A stretch of 11,243 nt of DNA from Candidatus Methylomirabilota bacterium. Its GTDB lineage: Bacteria; Methylomirabilota; Methylomirabilia; Methylomirabilales; Methylomirabilaceae. The translations under genes and the position numbers were made by a program. The stretch is taken from positions 1 to 11,243 of the forward strand of contig JACQEV010000039.1 in the NCBI GenBank assembly GCA_016200385.1, read 5' to 3'. Under the pieces are notes generated by a model. The model did no database searches. It was not told where the DNA came from and worked only from the letters and a program-made list of their open reading frames with translations. This document shows positions 1-7,127 of the stretch, piece by piece (position 1 is the stretch's first letter; every line of letters begins with the position of its first letter).

Positions 1-30
1 GAATCGCGCCCTCGCTAACAATCACCAACT

Positions 31-67
31 AAGCAAAAGGCAGGTCTGAACGACCTGCCTTTTGCTT
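31..67. terminator. Strong intrinsic terminator, possibly bidirectional
   Basis: A perfect inverted repeat of 16 bp per arm (31-46 and 52-67) encloses a 5-nt loop (TGAAC). The arms contain an A-rich then GC-rich block, so either strand gives a GC stem flanked by a T-rich run (CCTTTTGCTTTTC on plus). It most likely ends a gene that lies mainly left of the window. The first 30 bases are too short to identify that gene: stop codons occur at 16-18 in one frame and 31-33 in another. It insulates the synthetase operon downstream. Confidence 0.85.
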
Positions 68-187
68 TTCCTCTCCTCGTGATCCGCTTATCATCTACAG
101 GTCCAGCAAGACACCAGGCCGGGGTGGAGCACCTAGGATGTTCTGTGCCTGCTAAGCTGCCGGAGGCCAGTCGGCTATAAGCGCGCG

Positions 188-220
188 CCACCGGCCAGAC
201 CGGGTCCGGCCCCACGGTGG
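188..220. other. Imperfect hairpin upstream of the synthetase promoter
   Basis: Outer arms CCACC (188-192) and GGTGG (216-220) flank inner arms GGCC (193-196) and GGCC (208-211). A further GAC/GTC pairing sits inside after an A/C mismatch. The structure ends 22 bp before the -35 box at 243, so on DNA it could be an operator. It lies outside the transcript predicted from that promoter. No T-run follows, so it is not a terminator. Function is unknown. Confidence 0.35.
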
Positions 221-242
221 ATGCTTGCCCGTTCCCCAACGC

Positions 243-271
243 TTGACACCCGATGGGGGGCGTGCTAAAAG
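243..271 (+). promoter_or_regulatory. Sigma70-type promoter of the synthetase operon
   Basis: A perfect -35 hexamer TTGACA (243-248) is followed after exactly 17 bp by TAAAAG (266-271), which matches four of six positions of TATAAT. Transcription would start near 277-279. That leaves a leader of only about 22 nt before the start codons at 301/304. No clear Shine-Dalgarno sequence is visible in this leader, so translation of the first gene may be weak or depend on other signals. Confidence 0.6.
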
Positions 272-300
272 GGGATGACTTTTTAGACGTGTGAGACACG

Positions 301-1647
301 GTGATGACCGACCCTGACAATCTCTCGGCCATATTCACGCCAAAAAGCGTGGCGGTGATCGGCACCTCCACCAGCCCGGAGAAGCTCGGCTTCCAGATCC
401 TCAAGAACATCGTGGACGCGGGCTTCAAGGGGCCGATCTATCCGGTCAACCCCAAGGCGACGGCGATCCTTGACCTGCCCTGCTACCCGTCGATTGGGGC
501 GGTGGAGGGAGCGCCGGAGCTGGCGGTGATCATCGTCCCGGCCACTGCCGTCCCGGCGACACTGGCCGATTGCGGCGCCAAGGGGGTGAGGGGGGCCATC
601 GTAATCAGCGGGGGCTTCAGCGAGTCGGGGCCGGAGGGCGAGGCGCTCCAGCGCCAGGCTGTCGAGGTCGCCCGCACGCACAAGATCCGGATGGTCGGGC
701 CCAACTGCCAGGGGGTGAACAACCCGTACCACGGCCTGTGTGCCTCCTGGCCGCTCCTCACGATGCGAGGCGCGATCGCCGTCGTGTCCCAGAGCGGCAC
801 GGTCGCAGCCGCGCTGATGGACTGGGCTGCCCAGGAAGGGATCGGCGTCTCCGGCTTGGTCAGCATGGGGAATCGAGGCGATGTGGACGAAGCAGATCTC
901 ATCGAGCATTTCGACGGCGACCCTCGGACTCAGGCCATTGCCGTTTACATCGAAGGGGTCAAGAACGGTCCGCGATTCCTCGCCGCAGCCCGCCGCGCGC
1001 GCAAGCCGATCGTGGTCCTGAAGCCGGGGCGAACCGAGAAGGGCCGGCAGGCGGCCGAATCGCACACGAAATCGCTTGCTGGCCGGGACGAGGTCTACCA
1101 GGGCGCCTTCCGACAATTCGGGATCTGCCGGGCCGAGACGCTGCACGAACTCTACGATTTCTCCAAGGCGCTGGCCTACCTTAGGCGGCCCACTGGACGG
1201 AGGCTTCTGATCGTCACCAGTTCGGGCGGCTGCGGGGTGCTGGCCGCCGACATCGCCGCGGCCGAGGGGCTGGACGTGGCTCCGCTCCCGGAGGCCGTCT
1301 CCTCGCAGCTTCGAGCCTCTCTTCCGAGGCACTTCGTCGTGAACAACCCCTTGGACCTGACCGGCGACGCGAATTCCGGGCTGTATAAGGATGTGCTTGC
1401 GGCGGCAAAGGGCGCGTTCGATGTCGCCGCGGTCATCTTCGGCGATCCGATCGTCGGGACGTCTGAGTTAATCGACCGCGACCATCCTGAGCTGGTCATC
1501 TACCTCGGCGGGGCCGATGTGGAGCGCGAGGAGGCACGGCTCCTGCATGCCAGGGGTGTTCCCGTGTTCCCCACCCCCGAGCGCGGGATGCGGGCGCTGG
1601 CTCAGCTCGTCCGGTTCGGCCGGCCCGTCGAGAAGGCTCGCCCATGA
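301..1647 (+). CDS. acdA: ADP-forming acetyl/acyl-CoA synthetase, alpha subunit
   Basis: Cytoplasmic CoA-binding/ligase subunit of the NDP-forming acyl-CoA synthetase family. The enzyme interconverts acyl-CoA + ADP + Pi with acid + ATP + CoA. The 448-aa product opens with a Rossmann-type CoA-binding domain (FTPKSVAVIGTSTSPEKLG, about residues 12-30). The family motif MVGPNCQGVNNP follows, then a CoA-ligase domain with the phosphohistidine loop ESHTKSLAGRDE, catalytic His255. A second ligase domain includes NNPLDLTGDAN. Its C-terminal part looks about 10 residues shorter than usual between VAAVIF and YLGG. GTG at 301 and ATG at 304 are both possible starts; neither has a good ribosome site. 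The 3' end overlaps the beta subunit gene by 4 bp. The acyl substrate cannot be told from sequence; acetate is only the commonest choice. Confidence 0.9.
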   Translation: MMTDPDNLSAIFTPKSVAVIGTSTSPEKLGFQILKNIVDAGFKGPIYPVNPKATAILDLPCYPSIGAVEGAPELAVIIVPATAVPATLADCGAKGVRGAIVISGGFSESGPEGEALQRQAVEVARTHKIRMVGPNCQGVNNPYHGLCASWPLLTMRGAIAVVSQSGTVAAALMDWAAQEGIGVSGLVSMGNRGDVDEADLIEHFDGDPRTQAIAVYIEGVKNGPRFLAAARRARKPIVVLKPGRTEKGRQAAESHTKSLAGRDEVYQGAFRQFGICRAETLHELYDFSKALAYLRRPTGRRLLIVTSSGGCGVLAADIAAAEGLDVAPLPEAVSSQLRASLPRHFVVNNPLDLTGDANSGLYKDVLAAAKGAFDVAAVIFGDPIVGTSELIDRDHPELVIYLGGADVEREEARLLHARGVPVFPTPERGMRALAQLVRFGRPVEKARP

Positions 1648-2345
1648 CCGCCGAGATCGACCTCGCCAAGCATCCTGGACGGCACCTGCTGGAGCCGGAA
1701 GCCCTGGCCATAGTCAAAGAGGCCGGCCTGACGGTGATCGAGCACCGGACCGCCACTTCGGCAGAAGGGGCGATTGCGGCGGCCGGCCAACTCGGCTATC
1801 CGGTCGCGTTGAAGCTCGTGTGCCGCGAGATCGTCCACAAGAGCGAGGCCGACGGGGTGCAGCTCGACCTGCGCGACGCGGCGGCGGTCGGCGCGGCCTA
1901 TCGCCGTATCATGGAGGGGGCAGCGCGCCACCGCCCGGACGCACGGATCGACGGCGTCCTCGTCTGCCGGATGGCGAGGCTGGGTGTCGAGGTGATCCTC
2001 GGACTGACGCGGGACCCGCAGTTCGGCCCGGCGCTGATGTTCGGCCTTGGTGGGATCTTCGTGGAGCTCTATCGCGACGTCGCGTTCCGCCTCGTGCCGA
2101 TCTCTGAACATGACGCCAGGGAGATGATCCACGAGATCAAGGGATTTCCCGTGTTGACGGGGGCCAGGGGAAGGCCGCCGCGAGACCTCGACACCCTGAC
2201 CCGATCCCTCCTCCTGCTCTCCGCGTTGGCCGAATCGCGGCCGCAGATCGACGCGGTGGACTTGAATCCTGTGATCCTCTATGATCACGGGTGCGTGGTT
2301 GTGGACGCCAAAGTGTTCCTGACCGACGGCGAAGCTCGACCGTAA
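1644..2345 (+). CDS. acdB: ADP-forming acetyl/acyl-CoA synthetase, beta subunit (ATP-grasp)
   Basis: Nucleotide-binding partner of the alpha subunit, 233 aa, the normal size for a separate beta chain. It is a single ATP-grasp fold. The segment GYPVALKLVCREIVHKSEADG (residues 51-71) holds the ATP-contacting lysine and His65, which sits where the family's beta-subunit phosphate-relay histidine is expected. GLTRDPQFGPALMFGLGG (120-137) is the family signature. DAVDLNPVILYDHG (203-216) forms the C-terminal metal/ATP-binding strand. In archaeal ACDs, phosphate passes from the alpha histidine to the beta chain and then to ADP. Start and stop overlap as ATGA with the upstream gene, indicating coupled translation. 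Having separate chains rather than one fused protein is the archaeal/ACD-I-like arrangement. Confidence 0.9.
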   Translation: MTAEIDLAKHPGRHLLEPEALAIVKEAGLTVIEHRTATSAEGAIAAAGQLGYPVALKLVCREIVHKSEADGVQLDLRDAAAVGAAYRRIMEGAARHRPDARIDGVLVCRMARLGVEVILGLTRDPQFGPALMFGLGGIFVELYRDVAFRLVPISEHDAREMIHEIKGFPVLTGARGRPPRDLDTLTRSLLLLSALAESRPQIDAVDLNPVILYDHGCVVVDAKVFLTDGEARP

Positions 2346-2364
2346 AGGCGAGGCGGAGGGCGTC

Positions 2365-2490
2365 ATGCGACAGATCGTGATCATTGCACTCTCATACGGC
2401 ATCACGCCAGCACTGATGGGGCTGACGATCCTGCTGGCGTGGTGGCTGGCCAAGCGCGGCGAGGCAGAGGAGCAGGGGGAGTCACGATGA
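2365..2490 (+). CDS. 41-aa single-helix membrane protein
   Basis: A short gene absent from typical length cut-offs. It starts 19 bp after the beta subunit stop, with a good ribosome site (GGAGGG, 2355-2360) 4 bp before the ATG. Its stop overlaps the next gene's ATG as ATGA. The product has one hydrophobic helix (about residues 3-28, containing ITPALMGLTILLAWWLA) followed by a charged tail (KRGEAEEQGESR). This is the look of a small inner-membrane protein with a cytoplasmic tail. I do not recognise a family. The two-sided tight spacing and the ribosome site make it likely to be real. Confidence 0.65.
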   Translation: MRQIVIIALSYGITPALMGLTILLAWWLAKRGEAEEQGESR

Positions 2491-2903
2491 GGCGTTCGAG
2501 GTGGCTTCGGCGACCTGAGGCGATCCTCTTCCTGGTATTGGCGGGAGCAATTCAAGGCTGCCCGCTGATCCTCCTCGGTGGGGGCGCGGCCGGAGGTGGG
2601 GCCGGGGTTGCCTATTCCAAGGGTGAGCAGGAACAGGTCCACGCGGCCCCCTACGACAAGGTTTGGGAGGCCACTCTGAGCGCATTACGGACCTTGAATA
2701 TCACCGTCTCGGAAACGGCGAAAGACCAGATCAGCGCCAAGGCAATCGGAGCCAAGTCGGACGGGACGTCGGTTGCCGCAAGCGTCCTACCGGTCACAAA
2801 AGAGACGACCTCGGTGCGGATCCGTATCGGGACGTTTGGCGACCGTCCCGCCTCCGAGCAGATCCAGGGGGAGATCGCCGTGGTTCTGAAGGAGGCCCGA
2901 TGA
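2487..2903 (+). CDS. DUF3568-like lipoprotein
   Basis: A 138-aa predicted lipoprotein. The signal peptide has an arginine-rich start, a hydrophobic core and the lipobox IQGC with Cys25 as the lipidation site. A glycine-rich stretch (LILLGGGAAGGGAGVAYS) follows, then a compact domain starting YDKVWEATLSALRTLNITV. This layout is characteristic of DUF3568 proteins, whose function is unknown. The chosen ATG at 2487 has a ribosome site AGGGGGAG (2474-2481) and overlaps the upstream stop; a longer GTG start at 2439 would spoil the signal peptide. The stop overlaps the next gene by 4 bp. No sorting signal retaining it in the inner membrane (Asp at +2) is present (+2 is Pro), so outer-membrane placement is plausible. 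Confidence 0.8.
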   Translation: MRRSRWLRRPEAILFLVLAGAIQGCPLILLGGGAAGGGAGVAYSKGEQEQVHAAPYDKVWEATLSALRTLNITVSETAKDQISAKAIGAKSDGTSVAASVLPVTKETTSVRIRIGTFGDRPASEQIQGEIAVVLKEAR

Positions 2904-3346
2904 ATCGGCGACAGCTCCTCGTGCCGTTGATCTTTTTCACCCTGACTGGCTGCGTCGGCTTTTTTGGCCAGGACCGTGCGATCAAGGTCTACCCGCGCCC
3001 TGCCAAGGTAACTCTTGTCGCCGTCAACCAGGCGCTCAGGGACCTCAACTTCTTTCCCACCGACATGGTGCCGAGCCACTCGAATCCACTCCCCACCTAC
3101 GTTACTAGTGCCTACAAGGAGCAGAGCCTGGGGGAGATCGTCTACATCGCTGTCCGAGATCTGGGGGGCGAACGGTCCCAGGTGGAGGTCCTCACACAAG
3201 GCGATGTGACAGGGGTGTGGACGTGGACCGTGTGGTGGCCATCCCTCATTTTCGAGCAGACCGACCGCCGGCTCCGAACTGCTGCGTTGCCGCAGCCAGG
3301 GCCCGTGCCATCATCGCCGCCTTCAAGTAGCCCCTCGACGTACTGA
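2900..3346 (+). CDS. Predicted lipoprotein of unknown function
   Basis: 148 aa, beginning at an ATG that overlaps the previous stop (ATGA), with GGAGG at 2891-2895. The signal peptide carries a textbook lipobox LTGC, Cys18. The body includes VNQALRDLNFFPTDM, which resembles the helix seen after the lipobox region in the DUF3568 neighbour, and a tryptophan-rich strand (GVWTWTVWWPSL). The last 18 residues are a proline/serine-rich tail (PQPGPVPSSPPSSS) that looks unstructured. Tandem position and similar layout suggest it is a diverged relative or partner of the upstream lipoprotein, but I cannot name its family. Confidence 0.75.
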   Translation: MNRRQLLVPLIFFTLTGCVGFFGQDRAIKVYPRPAKVTLVAVNQALRDLNFFPTDMVPSHSNPLPTYVTSAYKEQSLGEIVYIAVRDLGGERSQVEVLTQGDVTGVWTWTVWWPSLIFEQTDRRLRTAALPQPGPVPSSPPSSSPSTY

Positions 3347-3469
3347 TCCGATGCAAGGGATCCTCCCAGCGCGTACCTCCACTCCATATTTCTCAACCTT
3401 CTCATGCACGGGACGGAAGTCCCCACATGACGGGCGCTGGTGCCGTTTCCGTTTCTGTGGAGCGCGACA

Positions 3470-4000
3470 ATGAAATGGGGTATCCCGCGTATTGCGCTCG
3501 CCGCCCTCCTGTGGCTCGCATTCGCAGGCATCGGTTGGGGCGCTGAATATTCCGCCCCACTCCCCTACACCCAAATGTACGACCAGCTTAAGGTCGGCAT
3601 GGGCTGGCACCAGGCTCACGAGATCACGCGCGCTGCGGAGTTGGAGCGCGAACCGGCGGATTTCGAGGCCACCGATCTTCTCCGGCTGGACCAAGTCAAC
3701 CGGCGCTGCCAGGTTCAGCTCCTCCGATTGCACTGGTATAAGGGGGAGCTTCACTGGGTGGAGCGCTTCCAGCTCGATCCGGCGGGAGTCACCTACCAGG
3801 AACGAGGCGATCCAGATCCGATTGGAGAGAGATTGGTGAGGCGACTGACCGAGGTCTCGAACCTCTATACCTCCAAGTGGGAGGAGATGATGGCGTCGAT
3901 CGCCGTGGAAGGATCTCCTGCGCTGCAAGTCAAGGCAAAGCAGGCGGCGGACGACCTGAAGCGGCGTCTGGAAGAGCTTCGTCGCGAGACGCAGCGATGA
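3470..4000 (+). CDS. Exported protein of unknown function
   Basis: 176 aa with a Sec-type signal peptide (MKWGIPRIAL then a hydrophobic core; likely cleavage after GWG at about residue 24). The mature part has a short motif region YTQMYDQLKVGMGWHQAHEI and a basic-hydrophobic strand LLRLHWYKGELHWVERFQL. It ends in a highly charged helix (about 151-175, KQAADDLKRRLEELRRE) likely to form a coiled coil. The start at 3470 is chosen because it gives the signal peptide; only a weak GTGGAG (3457-3462) precedes it. It overlaps the Skp-family gene by 4 bp, so the two probably act together in the periplasm. No family recognised. Confidence 0.7.
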   Translation: MKWGIPRIALAALLWLAFAGIGWGAEYSAPLPYTQMYDQLKVGMGWHQAHEITRAAELEREPADFEATDLLRLDQVNRRCQVQLLRLHWYKGELHWVERFQLDPAGVTYQERGDPDPIGERLVRRLTEVSNLYTSKWEEMMASIAVEGSPALQVKAKQAADDLKRRLEELRRETQR

Positions 4001-4554
4001 AAACGAGGTCGGGGATCGTGAGTACCTTCACGAAGTGGTCCGTGCTCGCCTGTCTGAGCACCGGCGCCGCCCTCGTCGTCCCGCCAGCAGCATCAGCCCA
4101 GAAATCCCTGAAGATCGGCGTGGTGAACTTTCAAGAGGTGGCCCTTCAATGCAAGGCCGGCAAGGCGGCCAAGGCGCGGCTGGAGAAAATGGCCGATCAG
4201 GTGAGGAAAGAGGTGAGGGGCAAAGAGGACAAACTCGTCGCCCGCCAGAAAGAGCTTGAGACCGCCGCGTCCCGGCTCACCCCCGCCGAGCGCCAGCACC
4301 GCGCCGAGGCGCTGGAGAAGGATGAACTGGCCATTAAACGCCTCATCCAGGATAAGACGGAAGAGCTGAGAAAGGCAGAGGCGGATAGCGTTGTAGAACT
4401 CGCCCGTCAGATCGATCCCATCCTCAAAGCGTACGCCGCCGAAAAGGCTTTTGACCTGATCCTGGAGGCGCGCCGCCCCGGCCTCATGTATTACGACAAG
4501 AACCTCGACATCACCGCAGAGATCGTCAAGCGATTCGACCGGGCGTCGAAGTAG
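3997..4554 (+). CDS. skp: OmpH/Skp-family periplasmic chaperone
   Basis: 185 aa, close to the usual size of the family. Residues 1-34 are a signal peptide ending PAASA, cleaved before QKSLK. The mature protein begins with the family strand KIGVVNFQEVALQC (39-52). A long charged coiled coil spans about residues 55-135 and carries LTPAERQ near its tip. The C-terminal strand region is AEKAFDLILE...MYYDKNLDITAEIVKRF. Skp-type proteins are trimers with coiled-coil arms that hold unfolded outer-membrane proteins in transit through the periplasm. The gene overlaps the upstream exported protein by 4 bp. Here the gene is away from bamA and lpxD, its usual neighbours, so it may be a specialised paralogue. 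Confidence 0.85.
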   Translation: MKTRSGIVSTFTKWSVLACLSTGAALVVPPAASAQKSLKIGVVNFQEVALQCKAGKAAKARLEKMADQVRKEVRGKEDKLVARQKELETAASRLTPAERQHRAEALEKDELAIKRLIQDKTEELRKAEADSVVELARQIDPILKAYAAEKAFDLILEARRPGLMYYDKNLDITAEIVKRFDRASK

Positions 4555-4669
4555 CCGCCCCTCCCGCCGGTCCCTCTTGCTCCTTCGCGACCACGAGGTG
4601 AGCCCGCCGACCTGCTGTCACCCACGGGCATTTCCTGTCGCAGAATGCTGTGACTCGATTGGCGCCCAT
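4526..4669 (-). CDS. Possible 47-aa small protein, antisense to the skp 3' end
   Basis: A 48-codon frame on the minus strand preceded by an excellent ribosome site (AAAGGAGG, 5 nt before the ATG; plus-strand 4675-4682). Its last third runs antisense to the final codons of the Skp-family gene. The product has a CDRKC pair of cysteines near residue 10 and no hydrophobic helix. It follows the minus-strand HtrA group by 143 bp, so it could be that group's last gene. The ribosome site is the only positive evidence; the composition of the tail (QEGPAGGAATSTPG) looks non-globular. It may be chance. Confidence 0.3.
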   Translation of the reverse strand: MGANRVTAFCDRKCPWVTAGRRAHLVVAKEQEGPAGGAATSTPGRIA

Positions 4670-4812
4670 GAAACCCTCCTTTCAGATGTGCTCACCCCGG
4701 TGCCCGCAATGGCGGGACAGCCTCCGGTTGCCGGCGTTGAATCCTGATCGGCAGCCGTCATGAGGTGCCCAGCCATGCGGACACGACAGGGGGGCTGTCG
4801 GAGGTTATCTCC

Positions 4813-5208
4813 TCAACCATGCTTCTTGCCCGGTTTGATGACGATCATCTTGGCGATATCGCCTGAACTGCCACGCTCGAATTCCATCCAAACGTGGTCG
4901 CCGACTTTGAGGTCCTCTAGGCTCTTCTTCCTCTTCCCCTCTCTGATCACGGTGCGGTCGGTCACTGAGGCACCGACGACCAGATTATCTTTTTTCCCTC
5001 TTGGGGCCTTGACCTCGATTGTCTTGGCCTTCGGCTGCACCGCCGAAACTGTCCCGGACATGGCGTGGACCACCGCCCTCGCCACCTGACCGGTATCGGA
5101 GGCCTTGGCCTTGGACGCGTCCGGATTCGCCGCGAGACTCGGCCCGGCGCCCCATACCGTTAGCATGAAAGCAATCATAATGGTTGCCAGATTCTTGAAG
5201 TATCTCAT
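4813..5208 (-). CDS. Secreted small beta-barrel-like protein, downstream partner of HtrA
   Basis: 131 aa. The ATG at 5208 is chosen over 5232 because AAGGAGG (5215-5221) lies just upstream and the start gives a clean signal peptide (MRYFKNLATIMIAFMLTVWG, cleavage near SLA at 24-26). The mature domain (about 45-125) alternates short strands: MSGTVSAVQPKAKTIEV, VVGASVTDRTVIREGK, DLKVGDHVWMEFE, IAKMIVIK. This looks like a small OB- or SH3-like barrel of the DUF5666 type; that family call is tentative. Its second half aligns without gaps to the protein at 7128-7409 (18 of 44 residues identical by eye). It starts 24 bp after the protease stop, so both are probably co-transcribed. Confidence 0.75.
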   Translation of the reverse strand: MRYFKNLATIMIAFMLTVWGAGPSLAANPDASKAKASDTGQVARAVVHAMSGTVSAVQPKAKTIEVKAPRGKKDNLVVGASVTDRTVIREGKRKKSLEDLKVGDHVWMEFERGSSGDIAKMIVIKPGKKHG

Positions 5209-5232
5209 TGCTCTCCTCCTTAACCTTACCAC

Positions 5233-6741
5233 CTACTTCGCCTCCAAGGCAGCGAAGAGGCTCGTCCCCCCGCGCTTCACCAGCAGCAGGAGGGAATCTT
5301 TGTCGTTGGACTGTGCGATCGCAGTTTGCATATCACTGACCGACGCGACCTTGCGCCGGTTGACCTCCTGGATCAGATCACCCTGGCGGATCCCGGCGAG
5401 ATCGGCAGGGCTACCCTCCCGAACGCCTGCTACCAGGACTCCCGCGTCTATCGGAACCCCGAGTTGCTCCGCCGCCTTCGGGGTCAGATTCTGCACCGCC
5501 AGACCCCATCGTGCACGAGAGGACTCCTCCCCAACGGCCTGCGCCACCTCCCCACTTGGCATCTTCCCCACAGTGAGCCCCAGCGTCTCCTTTTGTTGGT
5601 TGCGTTGCACTGTGAGGGTGACCTCCTTGTTGATCGGTGCCTCTGCCACCATTGCAGGGAGCGTCTCAGCATCTGACACCGCTTGGTCGTTAAAGGCCAC
5701 GATCACGTCGCCCCGTTGCACGCCCGCCTTCTCGGCAGGACTTCCCTTCACGACGTCCGCGACGAGCGCCCCGCTGCGATCCGGAAGGTACATCGACTTC
5801 TGCAGTTCAGGGGTGATATGCTGAATGCTTACGCCCAACCACCATCTCGTCACCTCACCCTTCGTCTCGATCTGAGGAATGAGAGGCTTGGCGATATTGA
5901 TCGGGATGGCAAAGCCGATCCCCTGACCCCTGGCCACGATCGCGGTGTTGATCCCCACCACCTCTCCATGCATGTTGAAGAGGGGACCGCCGGAGTTGCC
6001 GGGGTTAATCGAGGTGTCCGTCTGGATAAAGTCGTCGTAGGGACCAGCCCCGATCACGCGCCCTTTCGCGCTTACGATTCCGGCTGTAACGGTATTGTTC
6101 AACCCGAACGGATTGCCAATAGCCAGAACCCAGTCGCCTACGCGGAGTTGATCCGAGTCGCCAAAGGGAACCGGTTGTAATGAGCTTTTCGGGTGGATCT
6201 TCAGGATGGCGAGATCGGTCTTGGGGTCGCGTCCGACGACCTTCGCCGTGTATTCGTCCTTGCTGGCCAGCGTCACCGTCACCTCTTTGGCCTCATCCAC
6301 CACATGGTTGTTGGTCAGAATGTACCCGTCCGGGCTGATGATGAAGCCCGATCCGGCCCCCTGACTGCGGAACTCCCCTCGCGGCATTTTCTTGAAGAAC
6401 CGGTCAAAAAAGGGACCAAAGGGTGAGTCTTCACCGAAAGGACCATTGGGTTGCGCCGGGATCTCCGCCCCGACCTTCTCGACCTTCGTCACCTTGATGT
6501 TGACCACTGCGGGGGCGAGCCTGGCGGCGAGGTCCGCGAAGGAGCCGGGGACGACCGCAGGCAACCCCGTGGTCGAGCTCGACTGATAGAATCGCCCGGC
6601 TTCAGACGGCCGAGTCCACGACAGCCCGGTCGTCGCACCCATACCGATCAGCAAGAAGCTGATCGCGATGACCAGGGCACCGCGGAGGCCGAGCAGCCGG
6701 CCTTGCCACCGTGGCTGCACTCTTGCGAACAGAGTCATCAT
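5233..6741 (-). CDS. htrA: Do/DegP-family periplasmic serine protease (HtrA)
   Basis: A 502-aa protease-chaperone that degrades or refolds damaged envelope proteins. An N-terminal signal/anchor (RGALVIAISFLLIGMGATTG, about 20-39) is followed by the trypsin-like domain with the intact triad: His146 in TNNHVVD, Asp176 in KTDLAIL and Ser250 in NPGNSGGPL. Two PDZ domains follow (about 300-390 with GSPAEKAGVQRGD, and 410-500 with GSPADLAGIRQGD), the DegP/MucD layout. The loop ahead of the His has the usual PF-rich LA-loop (GPFGEDSPFGPFFDRFF). The start at 6741 is preferred because GGGAGG lies at 6753-6758, 11 nt upstream; 6738 and 6786 are alternatives, 6786 lacking a ribosome site. It lies in a minus-strand group downstream of an ECF sigma/anti-sigma pair. 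Confidence 0.95.
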   Translation of the reverse strand: MMTLFARVQPRWQGRLLGLRGALVIAISFLLIGMGATTGLSWTRPSEAGRFYQSSSTTGLPAVVPGSFADLAARLAPAVVNIKVTKVEKVGAEIPAQPNGPFGEDSPFGPFFDRFFKKMPRGEFRSQGAGSGFIISPDGYILTNNHVVDEAKEVTVTLASKDEYTAKVVGRDPKTDLAILKIHPKSSLQPVPFGDSDQLRVGDWVLAIGNPFGLNNTVTAGIVSAKGRVIGAGPYDDFIQTDTSINPGNSGGPLFNMHGEVVGINTAIVARGQGIGFAIPINIAKPLIPQIETKGEVTRWWLGVSIQHITPELQKSMYLPDRSGALVADVVKGSPAEKAGVQRGDVIVAFNDQAVSDAETLPAMVAEAPINKEVTLTVQRNQQKETLGLTVGKMPSGEVAQAVGEESSRARWGLAVQNLTPKAAEQLGVPIDAGVLVAGVREGSPADLAGIRQGDLIQEVNRRKVASVSDMQTAIAQSNDKDSLLLLVKRGGTSLFAALEAK

Positions 6742-6800
6742 GTTGTTGTGTGCCTCCCTTTTCTGTTGTGAATTACTTCGATCCATCTTTCACGGAACAT

Positions 6801-7079
6801 TCAGGCCGGTCTTTCCCGTGTCACTGGCCAGCCTACCCGGCACTTCGCACTCGTCCCGTTCCCGTTATCTTGAGGGGAAGCGGTCAGAAACGCCTTCCAG
6901 AGCTCCGCGGCGAAGCGGGCGCCCTCCTCATCCTGCGGGTAGCCGGTCATGCTTCGGATCTCGTGGCTTTCGACTCGCTCCATAAACAGCGCCACGAGGT
7001 ACCGACACTGCTCCTCGGTGAGAAACACCGTGAATAGCTTCGAGACGCCTCTCTCTTGCTCCTGCGTGTGTTCTTGCAT
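6801..7079 (-). CDS. Small soluble protein of unknown function
   Basis: 92 aa with a strong ribosome site (GGGAGGAG, 7084-7091, 4 nt before the ATG). There is no signal peptide or membrane helix, so it is probably cytoplasmic. The core looks helical (KLFTVFLTEEQCRYLVALFMERVES, then GARFAAELWKAFLTA), with two cysteines and a flexible, basic tail. It sits between the small barrel protein (48 bp upstream) and the HtrA protease (59 bp downstream) in the same direction, so co-expression is likely. I recognise no family. Confidence 0.65.
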   Translation of the reverse strand: MQEHTQEQERGVSKLFTVFLTEEQCRYLVALFMERVESHEIRSMTGYPQDEEGARFAAELWKAFLTASPQDNGNGTSAKCRVGWPVTRERPA

Positions 7080-7127
7080 TCCACTCCTCCCGCCCGATAG
7101 CTGTGCAGCCGAGCGCGCCTTCCCCTC

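Noticed and set aside
283..1332. 349-codon open frame on the minus strand opposite the synthetase alpha gene
   Set aside because: It is a codon-bias shadow. The plus-strand frame has clear family motifs, while this one is arginine/histidine-rich with no recognisable domain.
1602..2642. 346-codon minus-strand frame across the beta subunit and lipoprotein start
   Set aside because: It crosses three well-supported plus-strand genes, has no ribosome site and no domain pattern.
4716..4799. GACAGCC (4716-4722) and GGCTGTC (4793-4799) as a terminator between the convergent genes
   Set aside because: The arms are 70 bp apart, short, and no T-run follows on either strand. The 5-bp CCCGC/GCGGG hairpin at 4703-4716 is likewise too weak.
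3440..6870. Similar about 20-bp segments near 3440-3460 and 6845-6866 (GTGCCGTTTCCGTTT and CTCGTCCCGTTCCCGTT)
   Set aside because: Only two imperfect copies of a simple GTTTCC-like pattern. They might be decayed dispersed repeats but this cannot be told from chance here.
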